From a bacterium (GTDB lineage: Bacteria; Bacteroidota; Bacteroidia; Cytophagales; Cyclobacteriaceae), in the NCBI GenBank assembly GCA_024743255.1, contig JANSWY010000004.1, forward strand, positions 1 to 64,000: DNA of 64,000 bases. The letters are read 5' to 3'. Below, in pieces: positions 53,109 to 62,203 of this stretch. The position numbers were made by a program, and so were the translations under genes. How positions within the stretch are numbered: the stretch's first letter is position 1; every line of letters begins with the position of its first letter. The notes under the pieces are model-generated. The model made no database searches and was not told where the DNA came from. It saw only the letters and a list, made by a program, of their open reading frames with translations.

Positions 53109-54374
53109 ATGGTTGAAGAAAAATACGAATTTACGTCAGGAGCGAAGAAGAATTTAATGATCACATTTGTGGTTGGATTAGTTCTTACTGCTCTGGGATT
53201 TTTAATCCTGAACATGCTTGGCGGTGATCACGGACATGGAGCTGAAGCTGCAGCTGCACATGATGGTCATGGATTTGCATGGTACAAGAGATTATTCAGT
53301 AACCTGTGGATCAATAATGTTTTCTTTGTTGGTTTAGGATTAATTGGAGTATTCTTTTTTGCAATTCAATATGCTGCCCAGGCTGGATGGTCTGCTGGTA
53401 TTCTAAGAATTCCTCTTTCATTCGGTAACTGGATCATTATTGGAATGGTTTTGATGGCAATCACTTTTGCTGCTGCATACCCTTCTCATTCTTTATTTCA
53501 CTGGCTAGATTCATCTCTATATGACCCTGCAAGTGAAAACTTTGATAAGATCATTGCTGGTAAATCATGGTACTTAAATAAAGCATTTTACATCGGAAGA
53601 TTCATTGTATTCTTTGGAGGATGGTGGTTATTCTTCGGTAAGTTGAAAAAACTAGCATTCAAAGAAGATTTAGAAGGTGGAACTGAGATTTGGAGAAAAA
53701 TCAGATCTACAGCGGCATACTTCCTTGTATTCTTTGCAGTATCTTCCTCAATGTCTGCTTGGGACTGGATCATGTCAATTGACACTCACTGGTTCAGTAC
53801 AATGTTCGGATGGTATGTATTTGCAAGTTGGTGGGTATCTGGATTAGCATTGATCACTTTTATTGTGATCATGTTAAAAGACAAAGGTTACTTGTCAGTT
53901 GTGAACTCAAACCACATCCACGACTTAGGGAAGTTTGTTTTCGCTTTCAGTATTTTCTGGACATACATCTGGTTTTCACAATTCTTATTAATCTATTACG
54001 CGGGTATTCCAGAGGAAACTATCTACTTCGTGGAGAGATGGAAAAACGATCACTATGCTCCGGTATTTTTTATTAATCTGATAGTTAACTTTTTCTTTCC
54101 ATTCTTAGTTCTAATGACAAGAGATGCGAAGAGACATACAAGAATATTAAAAGTAGTTTGTCCAGCGATTGTTTTCGGACACTGGTTAGACTTCTATTTA
54201 ATGGTTACTCCAGGTACACTTCAGGAAAACGGAGGTTTTGGTTTAATCGAAGTAGGACTACTAGCAATGTATGCATCAGCATTCATTTATGTAGCATTAA
54301 GTAATCTGGCAAAAGCTCCATTGGTTGCGAAAAATCACCCAATGTTGAAAGAGAGTTTGCATCATCATATTTAA
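53109..54374 (+). CDS. actF: ActF: membrane subunit of ACIII
   Basis: 421 residues starting at the ATG at 53109 (an upstream TTG in frame is immediately next to the actE stop and less likely). About ten membrane helices related to ActC but without its quinol-site pattern; conserved stretches include 'PLSFGNWIIIGMVLMAITFA', 'SSSMSAWDWIMSIDTHWFST' and 'RHTRILKVVCPAIVFGHWLD'. In ACIII it pairs with ActC as a second membrane arm. It ends 25 bases before coxB. Confidence 0.9.
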   Translation: MVEEKYEFTSGAKKNLMITFVVGLVLTALGFLILNMLGGDHGHGAEAAAAHDGHGFAWYKRLFSNLWINNVFFVGLGLIGVFFFAIQYAAQAGWSAGILRIPLSFGNWIIIGMVLMAITFAAAYPSHSLFHWLDSSLYDPASENFDKIIAGKSWYLNKAFYIGRFIVFFGGWWLFFGKLKKLAFKEDLEGGTEIWRKIRSTAAYFLVFFAVSSSMSAWDWIMSIDTHWFSTMFGWYVFASWWVSGLALITFIVIMLKDKGYLSVVNSNHIHDLGKFVFAFSIFWTYIWFSQFLLIYYAGIPEETIYFVERWKNDHYAPVFFINLIVNFFFPFLVLMTRDAKRHTRILKVVCPAIVFGHWLDFYLMVTPGTLQENGGFGLIEVGLLAMYASAFIYVALSNLAKAPLVAKNHPMLKESLHHHI

Positions 54375-54399
54375 TTAAAAGACTAATAAGTAAATAAAT

Positions 54400-55494
54400 A
54401 TGTTTAATCTAATAATAGTTGTAGCGATTGTTCTGATCCTGGCCATTGGATACACCATATTCAGGGTTACAACACTTGTTGGGATAGCGAAAGGTGATAC
54501 TCAAAAGAGAGTTACTGGAGCCAATAAAGTTCAGGCTGCTTTATGTGTGGTCTTCCTCGTTGCGGGTTTATTTGGTTTCTTCTATTACTCTTTTGGAGGA
54601 TTAGATGATTCATTTATCCAACCAATAGCGAGTGAGCATGGTGTAGAGACAGATAAGTGGTTTTGGATTACAATGGGTGTAACATGTTTTGTGTTCATCC
54701 TTACTCAAATTTTACTTTTTGGTTTTTCATTTAAGTATCAGTACAAAGAAGGAAATCAAGCGAAGTTTTATCCTCACAATGATAAACTTGAGATAGTATG
54801 GACAGCTATTCCAGCTGTAGTTCTTGCGATTCTTGTTATCTCTGGATGGAAAATATGGGTGGATATCACTGGTCCTGCTCCTGAAGAGTCAGAAGTGATT
54901 GAAGTATATGGATATCAGTATGCATTTGCATTCAGATACCCTGGTGCAGACAAGCAACTTGGAGATTATGACTACAGAAAAATTGATCCAATCAATAACA
55001 ATCAAGTAGGGATTGATTATTCTGATAAAGCTGCTTTAGATGACTTCATGGGTAGAGAATTACACGTTCCAAAAGGAAAACCTGTTCACTTGAAGATTAG
55101 AGCTAGAGATGTAATTCACAGTGTATACCAGCCAAACTTCAGACTTCAGATGAATGCTGTTCCTGGACTTCCAACTAGATTCTGGTTCGTTCCTACCAAA
55201 ACAACGGCAGAGATGAGAGCTGAAACTGGTAATCCTGATTTCAACTACGAATTGGTATGTAACAAGATTTGTGGTAAAGCACACTTCTCAATGAAAGCAA
55301 TTATCGTAGTTGATGAGCCAGAAGATTATGAGAAATGGTATAACGAGCAGGAAGCTTTATTGAAGCAGAACCCTGGGTTGATGGCACAAGTGCCGGATAA
55401 TTTGAGAGAAGTTGCCATTATTTCGGCAGATCTAGAAAACAATGATAGTAATCAAGGTGTTGCAAATTCCGAATCTGAGAATTCATCACTTTAA
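54400..55494 (+). CDS. coxB: Cytochrome c oxidase subunit II (CuA)
   Basis: 364 residues with about four membrane helices near the start (about 3-23, 43-65, 84-110, 128-150), more than the usual two. The periplasmic domain has the CuA set Cys287-x3-Cys291-x3-His295-x2-Met298 (VCNKICGKAHFSM) and the first His in 'DVIHSVYQPNFRLQ'. Residues about 320-364 form an acidic, Asn/Ser-rich tail without a fused heme domain. It receives electrons from the ActA/ActE cytochromes. Confidence 0.93.
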   Translation: MFNLIIVVAIVLILAIGYTIFRVTTLVGIAKGDTQKRVTGANKVQAALCVVFLVAGLFGFFYYSFGGLDDSFIQPIASEHGVETDKWFWITMGVTCFVFILTQILLFGFSFKYQYKEGNQAKFYPHNDKLEIVWTAIPAVVLAILVISGWKIWVDITGPAPEESEVIEVYGYQYAFAFRYPGADKQLGDYDYRKIDPINNNQVGIDYSDKAALDDFMGRELHVPKGKPVHLKIRARDVIHSVYQPNFRLQMNAVPGLPTRFWFVPTKTTAEMRAETGNPDFNYELVCNKICGKAHFSMKAIIVVDEPEDYEKWYNEQEALLKQNPGLMAQVPDNLREVAIISADLENNDSNQGVANSESENSSL

Positions 55495-55505
55495 ACTAAG
55501 ATATT

Positions 55506-57377
55506 ATGTCAGTTACCGATATTCAATTACAAGAAAATACAGCACATGACGATCACCACGATGATCACCATGAGCAAAGCTTCATAGAGAAGTACATATT
55601 TTCAACTGATCACAAGACTATCGCTAAGCAGTTCCTTATAACTGGTATCTTCTGGGCGATAATTGGTGGAGCGTTTAGTGTAATCTTCAGATTACAATTA
55701 GGTTTCCCTGATATGACTTTGGAGTGGTTGAAACCAATCTTAGGTAAGTGGATTGATGAAGGAGGAAAGTTAGATCAGGAATTCTACCTTGCTCTTGTTA
55801 CAATGCACGGTACTATCATGGTATTCTTTGTACTAACAGCAGGTTTAAGTGGTACTTTCAGTAACTTCTTAATTCCATTGCAGATTGGTGCAAGAGATAT
55901 GGCCTCTGGTTTTATGAATATGTTATCATACTGGTTCTTCTTCTTATCTAGTGTGATCATGTTTATATCTCTGTTTTTAGAAACAGGTCCTGCAGCAGGT
56001 GGTTGGACTATTTATCCGCCGCTAAGTGCATTACCGCAAGCTATTCAGGGATCAGCAGGAGGTATGACTCTATGGTTAGTTTCGATGGTATTCTTTATTG
56101 CCTCAACATTACTAGGAGGTATTAACTATATCACTACTGTAATTAACATGAGAACTGAGGGGATGTCTTTCTCTAGACTACCTTTAACGATTTGGGCATT
56201 CTTTATTACTGCAGTAATTGGATTGTTATCGTTTCCTGTTTTATTCTCAGCAGCCTTATTATTAGTATTTGATAGATCGTTAGGGACAAGTTTCTACTTA
56301 TCTGAGATCTTTATTGGTGGAGAAGCATTACCAAATATTGGTGGTAGCCCAATTCTTTACCAGCATTTATTCTGGTTCCTGGGTCACCCTGAAGTATACA
56401 TCGTATTACTTCCTGCACTTGGTATTACATCAGAAATCATTTCAACAAACTCAAGAAAGCCAATTTTCGGATACAGAGCTATGATTGGTTCAATGTTGGC
56501 AATTGCTTTCTTATCATTTATAGTATGGGCACACCACATGTTCGTTTCAGGATTGAACCCTTTCTTAGGATCTATATTCATGTTCCTGACGCTGATCATT
56601 GCGGTACCATCAGCAGTAAAAGCATTTAACTACATCACAACATTATGGAAAGGAAACATTGTGTTTACTCCAGCAATGTTGTTCTCAATAGGTTTAGTAT
56701 CATTCTTTATTTCAGGTGGGGTAACCGGTATATTCCTTGGTAACTCAGCGCTTGATATCAACTTACATGATACTTACTTTGTAGTTGCTCACTTCCACCT
56801 TGTAATGGGTAGTGCATCTTTCTTCGGACTTTTAGCTGGTGTTTATCACTGGTTCCCTAAAATGTTTGGAAGAATGATGGACGAGAAACTAGGTTACATC
56901 CACTTCTGGGTAACATTTGTTGGAGTTTACCTTGTATTCTTCCCACTACACTATATTGGAATCGCTGGTTTCCCAAGAAGATACTATGCATTTACAAACT
57001 TTGATGCCTTCAGTGCATTTACAGACTTAAATACGTTTGTTAGTGTTGCAGCAATCTTGACATTTGGTGCTCAGTTTATCTTCATATTTAACTTCTTCTA
57101 CAGTATGTTCAGAGGAAGAAAAGCACCAGCTAACCCTTGGAGATCAAACACATTAGAGTGGACTACTCCAAGAAACCCTGGTCACGGAAACTGGCCTGGA
57201 GCTATTCCGAAAGTTTACAGATGGCCTTATGACTACAGTAAACCAGGAGCGGAAGAGGATTTCATTCCTCAGCATATTCCACTATCTCAAACACCAGAAT
57301 CTAACCTAGAAGAAGAGAATGAATTAGCGAAGACTGAGGAGGTTAGAGAGTCAAAAAATGTCGAGGATAGTCACTAA
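55506..57377 (+). CDS. coxA: Cytochrome c oxidase subunit I (A-type heme-copper oxidase)
   Basis: 623 residues with about twelve membrane helices and a His-rich N terminus (DDHHDDHHE). Heme ligands are in VTMHGTIM (low-spin heme) and HDTYFVVAHFHLVMG (heme a3 and low-spin heme). CuB site: GHPEVY (the GHPE glutamate is the A1-type proton-channel residue; the Tyr would be His-cross-linked) and WAHHMF. The end overlaps the heme A synthase gene by 20 bases. Reduces O2 to water and pumps protons. Confidence 0.96.
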   Translation: MSVTDIQLQENTAHDDHHDDHHEQSFIEKYIFSTDHKTIAKQFLITGIFWAIIGGAFSVIFRLQLGFPDMTLEWLKPILGKWIDEGGKLDQEFYLALVTMHGTIMVFFVLTAGLSGTFSNFLIPLQIGARDMASGFMNMLSYWFFFLSSVIMFISLFLETGPAAGGWTIYPPLSALPQAIQGSAGGMTLWLVSMVFFIASTLLGGINYITTVINMRTEGMSFSRLPLTIWAFFITAVIGLLSFPVLFSAALLLVFDRSLGTSFYLSEIFIGGEALPNIGGSPILYQHLFWFLGHPEVYIVLLPALGITSEIISTNSRKPIFGYRAMIGSMLAIAFLSFIVWAHHMFVSGLNPFLGSIFMFLTLIIAVPSAVKAFNYITTLWKGNIVFTPAMLFSIGLVSFFISGGVTGIFLGNSALDINLHDTYFVVAHFHLVMGSASFFGLLAGVYHWFPKMFGRMMDEKLGYIHFWVTFVGVYLVFFPLHYIGIAGFPRRYYAFTNFDAFSAFTDLNTFVSVAAILTFGAQFIFIFNFFYSMFRGRKAPANPWRSNTLEWTTPRNPGHGNWPGAIPKVYRWPYDYSKPGAEEDFIPQHIPLSQTPESNLEEENELAKTEEVRESKNVEDSH

Positions 57378-58416
57378 GAAGTTTTTTAAGAGACTTAATA
57401 TAATTACAATCATTGCCGTCTACTTGTTAATACTTGTAGGCGGCATTGTTAGAAGTACCGGATCAGGAATGGGTTGTCCCGACTGGCCAAAGTGTTTTGG
57501 GAGTTATGTTCCTCCCACTTCAGAAGACCAGCTTCCACCGGATTACAAAGAAATTTACTTGGCCAAACGTGTTGCCAAGAATGAAAGAGTTGCAAAAATG
57601 ATTGCTGCTCTAGGTTTTGAAAGATTGGCTGATCAAATACAAAATGATCCTAATATATTCGTTGAGCAGGATTTCAATGTGACTGAAACCTGGATTGAAT
57701 ATTTGAATAGACTACTTGGAGTAGTTATTGGGTTATTGATATTTGCCGTTTTAGTAACTGCATTCATTTTAAGAAAACAATCCAAATCAATCTTATTTTA
57801 TGCGTTACTGGCATTTGTGTTAGTCGCATTTCAGGGATGGCTAGGTTCAATTGTGGTTTCCACTAACCTGCTACCAGGAATGATCACGGCACATATGATT
57901 CTGGCAATGATTCTTGTTTGTGTATTAATCTATTTAGCCTTCAAGCTGGAAGATGACCAAACGATTGAATCAAACTACTCTGATTGGGGGAAGTTGTCTC
58001 AATGGTTAATTGTGGCACTTGTTCTGTTTCTTATTCAGATTGCATTAGGAACACAAGTCAGAGAGGCGATTGATAAGGTTGCCTTAACAATCAGCAATCG
58101 ATCAGAATGGATAGAAAGTATGGGGATTTCATTTTATATCCATCGTACTTACTCTTTATTGATATTGATGTTACATGTTTTTCTGGCTTATAAATTATTT
58201 AAGGTAGGAGAAACCGGAAGGATGAGACTTCTTACCTATTCACTTGTTGGGTTAATAGGATTAGAGATCTTAACTGGAGCTGTGCTATCATACTTTGCTG
58301 TGCCAGCAGTTTTGCAACCGGTACATTTGATGCTAGCCACACTCATATTCGGAATTCAGTTTTATGCCTTATTGGTGACCAGAAAAATTAAAACGATACA
58401 AACTGTAAATGTCTAG
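57358..58416 (+). CDS. ctaA: Heme A synthase (COX15/CtaA)
   Basis: 352 residues with about eight membrane helices. Typical features: 'LILVGGIVRSTGSGMGCPDWPKCFGSYVPP' with the Cys pair, 'NRLLGVVIG' , 'FQGWLGSIVVSTNLLPGMIT' and 'HRTYSLLILMLH'. Converts heme O to heme A for subunit I. It overlaps coxA by 20 bases and ctaB by 8, so translation is coupled. Confidence 0.94.
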   Translation: MSRIVTKKFFKRLNIITIIAVYLLILVGGIVRSTGSGMGCPDWPKCFGSYVPPTSEDQLPPDYKEIYLAKRVAKNERVAKMIAALGFERLADQIQNDPNIFVEQDFNVTETWIEYLNRLLGVVIGLLIFAVLVTAFILRKQSKSILFYALLAFVLVAFQGWLGSIVVSTNLLPGMITAHMILAMILVCVLIYLAFKLEDDQTIESNYSDWGKLSQWLIVALVLFLIQIALGTQVREAIDKVALTISNRSEWIESMGISFYIHRTYSLLILMLHVFLAYKLFKVGETGRMRLLTYSLVGLIGLEILTGAVLSYFAVPAVLQPVHLMLATLIFGIQFYALLVTRKIKTIQTVNV

Positions 58417-59293
58417 TGTAAGGACTATAGAAATTGACGTAAGAACCAAGTTGTTAGCTTATTTCGAGCTAATGAAACCGCGCCTATCCTTTTTGGTTGT
58501 GTTTTCATCAACTTTCGGTTATGTGTTGGCTTCAAGTGGCTTTAGTTGGGTAAGTTTTATAGCACTTTCCATTGGTGGTTTTTTGGTGTCTGGAGCATCG
58601 GTTACTATAAACCAGATCAAAGAAAAACATCTTGACGCCATAATGAAAAGGACAATGGATAGACCATTGCCTACAGGGAGAATATCAGATAATGAAGCTT
58701 ATATAGCATCGATCATTTGGTTGATCGCAGGGCTGGTAATTCTTTATATTTTCACGAATCCTTTAACAGTAGTTTTATCATTGATCTCAATGGTACTATA
58801 TGCTTACGTTTATACTCCATTAAAAAGAGTAGGACCTGTAGCTGTTACTGTAGGGGCGGTTCCGGGAGCACTTCCTCCATTAATTGGTTGGGTAGCAGCA
58901 ACTGGACAGATTTCAGTAGAAGCATTAATTATATTCGGTATCCAATTTGTTTGGCAGTTCCCTCATTTCTGGGCGATTGCTTGGGTAGCTGATGAAGATT
59001 ATAAGAAAGCAGGATTTAAACTTCTTCCAGGTGGTGGAAGCAAAAATCTAAATACAGCAATCAATATTATGGCTTATACACTGTTTTTATTGCCATTAGG
59101 TTTATTCCCGACCTATTTGGGAGTAACAGGTATCAACTCAGCAGTAGTGGCTACTATTTGTGGCGCTTTGTTTTTAGGCCAGACATTGATGTTGATGAAA
59201 GATAATTCAAGGAAATCGGCACTGAGGATCATGTTTGGTTCTTTCTTGTATTTGCCGATAGTTCAGATTGCATATATGTTGGATAAAGTATGA
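58409..59293 (+). CDS. ctaB: Heme O synthase (protoheme IX farnesyltransferase, CtaB)
   Basis: 294 residues with about seven membrane helices of the UbiA prenyltransferase family. Motifs: 'NQIKEKHLDAIMKRTMDRPLP' (N/DxxxDxxxxRT-type Mg/prenyl-diphosphate site) and 'FPHFWAIAWVADEDYKKAGFK'. Adds farnesyl to heme B, making heme O for ctaA. It overlaps ctaA by 8 bases and the next subunit III gene by 4. Confidence 0.94.
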   Translation: MSSVRTIEIDVRTKLLAYFELMKPRLSFLVVFSSTFGYVLASSGFSWVSFIALSIGGFLVSGASVTINQIKEKHLDAIMKRTMDRPLPTGRISDNEAYIASIIWLIAGLVILYIFTNPLTVVLSLISMVLYAYVYTPLKRVGPVAVTVGAVPGALPPLIGWVAATGQISVEALIIFGIQFVWQFPHFWAIAWVADEDYKKAGFKLLPGGGSKNLNTAINIMAYTLFLLPLGLFPTYLGVTGINSAVVATICGALFLGQTLMLMKDNSRKSALRIMFGSFLYLPIVQIAYMLDKV

Positions 59294-59874
59294 TGATGGA
59301 AGCACAGATGAACGCACCGATAGGAAAAGTAAGAGCAATGAATCCGAAGATTTTCGGGTTGTGGCTGTTTATTATTTCCATAACAATGATATTTATTTCG
59401 CTATCAAGTGCTTACATTGTGAAGCAGGCTGAGGGTAACTGGAGGATTTTTGAGTTTCCTGATTTATTTAAGGTGACTTCACTGATCATTGTTTTGAGTA
59501 GTGTATCAATGCATTGGTCATATATAGCAGCTAAGCGTAATAACTTGTTGCAAATCAGACTTGGATTAGTTGTTACTGCGATTTTGGGTGCTGCTTTTAT
59601 GATTGGGCAGTTTGTAGCCTGGAATGAGTTGGTTTCAATTGATGTTAATTTTTCAGGAGGAAATCCTGCGGAATCTTTTGTTTATGTATTTACCGGGCTT
59701 CACGTAGCGCATTTAATAGGAGGAGTTATCTTTCTTGCAGTTATGTTGAAAGCTTCATTTAGTTATAAAGTTCATTCAAAAAGCCTTACTAAGATAGAGA
59801 TGTGCACCACTTATTGGCATTTCTTGGGTGGACTTTGGTTGTATTTATACTTATTTTTGGTGCTGAACAATTAA
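59290..59874 (+). CDS. coxC: Cytochrome c oxidase subunit III, short paralogue
   Basis: 194 residues with five membrane helices: 'IFGLWLFIISITMIFISLSSAYI', 'LRLGLVVTAILGAAFMIGQ', 'FTGLHVAHLIGGVIFLAVM' and the closing 'TTYWHFLGGLWLYLYLFLVL'. The HxxHLIGG and YWHFLG motifs are typical of subunit III. Shorter than usual (about 260) by its N-terminal helices. The first of two adjacent subunit III genes; the start overlaps the end of ctaB by 4 bases. Downstream Met codons (59293, 59296) are alternative starts. Confidence 0.9.
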   Translation: MMMEAQMNAPIGKVRAMNPKIFGLWLFIISITMIFISLSSAYIVKQAEGNWRIFEFPDLFKVTSLIIVLSSVSMHWSYIAAKRNNLLQIRLGLVVTAILGAAFMIGQFVAWNELVSIDVNFSGGNPAESFVYVFTGLHVAHLIGGVIFLAVMLKASFSYKVHSKSLTKIEMCTTYWHFLGGLWLYLYLFLVLNN

Positions 59875-59893
59875 ACTTTACTAACCTAATATT

Positions 59894-60652
59894 ATGGCAA
59901 GTACTGCAGTAGTTGTAGAAGATGACAAAAGGAATGTTTGGGGCGGTGGCGTAGAGCCAATGAAAGCTAGTTATGGAAAACTAATGATGTGGTTTTTCTT
60001 ACTATCTGATGCTTTTACTTTTTCAGCTCTTTTGATCACCTACGGACTAATTAGATTCAAGAATCCAGCTTACGAGGGTTCTGTTGAAGATTTTACTTTT
60101 TCTCAAGAATGGTGGCCAATTCCTGAAAAGGTTTTTGAAGCATTCCCAGGTAGCCATGCACTAGGTATAGAAAGTGCACCTCTAGTATTTGTTGGTATCA
60201 TGACATTTATTCTGATCTTGAGTAGTGTTACTATGGTACTAGGAGTAGAGGCAGGTCACAGAATGGACAAGAAAGCAGTTGAAAAGTGGATGCTGTGGAC
60301 AATCCTTGGAGGAATCACTTTCTTAGGATGTCAGGCATGGGAGTGGAGTCACTTCATTCACGGTACAGAAGGTGGCGGAAGATTACTTGATGGATCCATT
60401 TTCCATGGAGCTAATTTATCTACTAACCAATACGGTCCTCCAAACTTCGCAGCGCTATTCTTCTTCATTACAGGTTTCCATGGATTCCACGTATTTAGTG
60501 GAGTTGTACTGAACTTCTTGATATTCTATCAAACAACAGTAGGAATTCTTGAAAGAAGAGGTCACTATGAAATGGTAGAGAAAGTTGGTCTTTACTGGCA
60601 CTTTGTGGACCTTGTTTGGGTCTTTGTGTTCACGTTCTTCTATTTGGTTTAA
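59894..60652 (+). CDS. coxC: Cytochrome c oxidase subunit III
   Basis: 252 residues with about seven membrane helices, including 'KLMMWFFLLSDAFTFSALLI', a loop with a conserved Glu ('WEWSHFIHGTEGG') and the C-terminal 'FFITGFHGFHVFSGVVLNFLIFY' and 'VGLYWHFVDLVWVFVFTFFYLV'. The GFHGxHV and YWHFVDxVW motifs are those of heme-copper oxidase subunit III, which stabilises proton uptake. The second of two adjacent subunit III genes. Confidence 0.93.
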   Translation: MASTAVVVEDDKRNVWGGGVEPMKASYGKLMMWFFLLSDAFTFSALLITYGLIRFKNPAYEGSVEDFTFSQEWWPIPEKVFEAFPGSHALGIESAPLVFVGIMTFILILSSVTMVLGVEAGHRMDKKAVEKWMLWTILGGITFLGCQAWEWSHFIHGTEGGGRLLDGSIFHGANLSTNQYGPPNFAALFFFITGFHGFHVFSGVVLNFLIFYQTTVGILERRGHYEMVEKVGLYWHFVDLVWVFVFTFFYLV

Positions 60653-60672
60653 TTTTTTAAAAGATATTTAAG

Positions 60673-61011
60673 ATGGAACAAGAAACTCCAGAAATTCAGG
60701 TTCAGCCTGCAGACAAAGCTAAGATTTGGGGCATTTGGAAAGTAATGCTAATTCTTGCTGCAGTAACTACTGTGGAATTTATTATTGCATTGGCTATTCC
60801 ACTTTCAGTAATGCCACAACCAGTTAAGGTATATGTGTACATCGCTCTTACGATTGTGAAAGCATTCTATATTGTAGGTGAGTTCATGCACTTGTCTCAT
60901 GAGAGAAAATCATTGATTTGGTCTATTTTGTTACCGACATTATTTATTGTCTTCATGCTTTTTATCTTCCTTTTCCAGGGAGCTAAAATCTATGAAGTGT
61001 TAATGGGATAG
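60673..61011 (+). CDS. Cytochrome c oxidase subunit IV (COX4_pro type)
   Basis: 112 residues with three membrane helices (about 22-44, 54-73, 83-107), including 'VKAFYIVGEFMHLSHERKSL' (FxxxxxFMHL), which marks the prokaryotic subunit IV family. A small structural subunit of the heme-copper oxidase. The operon's internal terminator lies 24 bases after its stop codon. Confidence 0.9.
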   Translation: MEQETPEIQVQPADKAKIWGIWKVMLILAAVTTVEFIIALAIPLSVMPQPVKVYVYIALTIVKAFYIVGEFMHLSHERKSLIWSILLPTLFIVFMLFIFLFQGAKIYEVLMG

Positions 61012-61034
61012 ATTAATCTAACAAAACATAAATG

Positions 61035-61067
61035 AATCATGTTGGGAAACCAGCATGATTTTTTTTT
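61035..61067 (+). terminator. Internal intrinsic terminator between subunit IV and assembly genes
   Basis: An 11-bp stem with one G-U pair, AATCATGTTGG (61035-61045) and CCAGCATGATT (61050-61060), loop GAAA, then TTTTTTT. It ends the structural part of the operon; the following genes continue without a visible new promoter, so read-through at a lower rate is likely. It also contains a false ATG (61039). Confidence 0.85.
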
Positions 61068-61077
61068 GATATTTATT

Positions 61078-61593
61078 ATGGCTTCCAAACTAAAAGTATT
61101 TATCCTGATAATTGTATTTGTAATTCCAGTGCTTCTGTTTTTGTTCCTGAAGTTCTTTGGTTCAAATACTTTTGAAATTCCTGTCATCAGTGAGAGAATT
61201 GACTGTGTTGAAATTTCCAACCTAAAAAGGAATGGTGAACCTATTTTGATTATCAATAATCAAACTGGTAGTTTGCCTGATGCAAAAGAAGATAAGAACC
61301 AGATAAGAAGGGTGTTAGAGAGATTTGGATCAGATGGAGGAATATCATTTGTTATCATCGCTAATGACAGCTCAAAGTATGATTTAGTAGATAAATATGA
61401 TATTGGTTTCAGGAACGAACATGCAATTAACGATTGCATGAAAACGTATGCTGGAGCAGGAAGTAAAATTCTATTAGTGGACAAACAAAATCAATTAAGG
61501 GGGACTTATACAGTAGAGAGAAGTGATATTGACCGCTTGTATATGGAGATTGATATATTAAAGTTAGAGACGAAGGATATTGTAAGAAGATGA
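61078..61593 (+). CDS. SCO/thioredoxin-like protein without copper-binding cysteines
   Basis: 171 residues from the ATG at 61078; an upstream in-frame ATG lies within the terminator stem. One N-terminal helix (about 5-25) and a thioredoxin-like domain ('ILIINNQTGSLPDAKED', 'GISFVIIANDSSKYDLV', 'KILLVDKQNQLRGTY'). In this operon position related bacteria encode a SCO copper chaperone with CxxxC and His. Here the region between first strand and helix (NNQTGSLPDAKEDKN) has no cysteine, so copper delivery by the usual mechanism is not possible. Confidence 0.7.
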   Translation: MASKLKVFILIIVFVIPVLLFLFLKFFGSNTFEIPVISERIDCVEISNLKRNGEPILIINNQTGSLPDAKEDKNQIRRVLERFGSDGGISFVIIANDSSKYDLVDKYDIGFRNEHAINDCMKTYAGAGSKILLVDKQNQLRGTYTVERSDIDRLYMEIDILKLETKDIVRR

Positions 61594-62171
61594 CAACATT
61601 AGCAACAGAAAATAAAGGGTATACAAGATTAATCATTGTACTCTCGGTAGCGATACCTTTGGCAGTCGCGGTATTGTTATTTGCACCGCAGAAGTTTTTG
61701 GAATTTGGGAGTTGGGTTAAGAACCTACCTGCATTAAATGCGATTCTGAATTCACTCACTACAGTACTTTTGATAGCTGCGGTTGTTGCAGTAAAGAAGG
61801 GCAACATAATGGTGCATAAATCACTTATGACTACTGCTTTTATATTGGGTAGCTTGTTTTTAGTTTCCTATGTACTTTACCATTCATCTGTACCGTCAGT
61901 TAAATTTGGTGATATTGATGGAAATGGAATATTGTCAGATCAGGAGCTTGCTGAAGTAGGTGGTACAAGAATGTTTTATTTGGGTGTTTTATTGAGTCAT
62001 ATAGGACTTTCGATTGTTGTAGTGCCATTTGTTTTATTCGCATTCTATTATTCACTTACAGAAAAGATTGAAAAGCACAGAAAGATTGTAAAGTTTACTT
62101 TTCCTATATGGTTGTATGTTTCTGTGACTGGGGTGCTTACTTATTTGTTAATTAGCCCATATTATCAATAA
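61590..62171 (+). CDS. DUF420 membrane protein with an EF-hand-like loop
   Basis: 193 residues, about five membrane helices, typical of the DUF420 family adjacent to cytochrome oxidase genes ('GNIMVHKSLMTTAFILGSLF', 'GVLLSHIGLSIVVVPFVLFA', 'PIWLYVSVTGVLTYLL'). Between the third and fourth helices it carries D108-I-D-G-N-G-I-L-S-D-Q-E119, which satisfies every position of a 12-residue EF-hand calcium loop. Starts 4 bases before the stop of the SCO-like gene. Probably an oxidase assembly factor, by association. Confidence 0.88.
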   Translation: MTTLATENKGYTRLIIVLSVAIPLAVAVLLFAPQKFLEFGSWVKNLPALNAILNSLTTVLLIAAVVAVKKGNIMVHKSLMTTAFILGSLFLVSYVLYHSSVPSVKFGDIDGNGILSDQELAEVGGTRMFYLGVLLSHIGLSIVVVPFVLFAFYYSLTEKIEKHRKIVKFTFPIWLYVSVTGVLTYLLISPYYQ

Positions 62172-62203
62172 TATTTGCCGAGTCTGATGTAAATTTGCAT
62201 GAC

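Noticed and set aside
61039-61077. Upstream ATG as start of the SCO-like gene
   Set aside because: It lies within the left arm of the intrinsic terminator, and the added residues disturb the N-terminal membrane helix; the ATG at 61078 is better.
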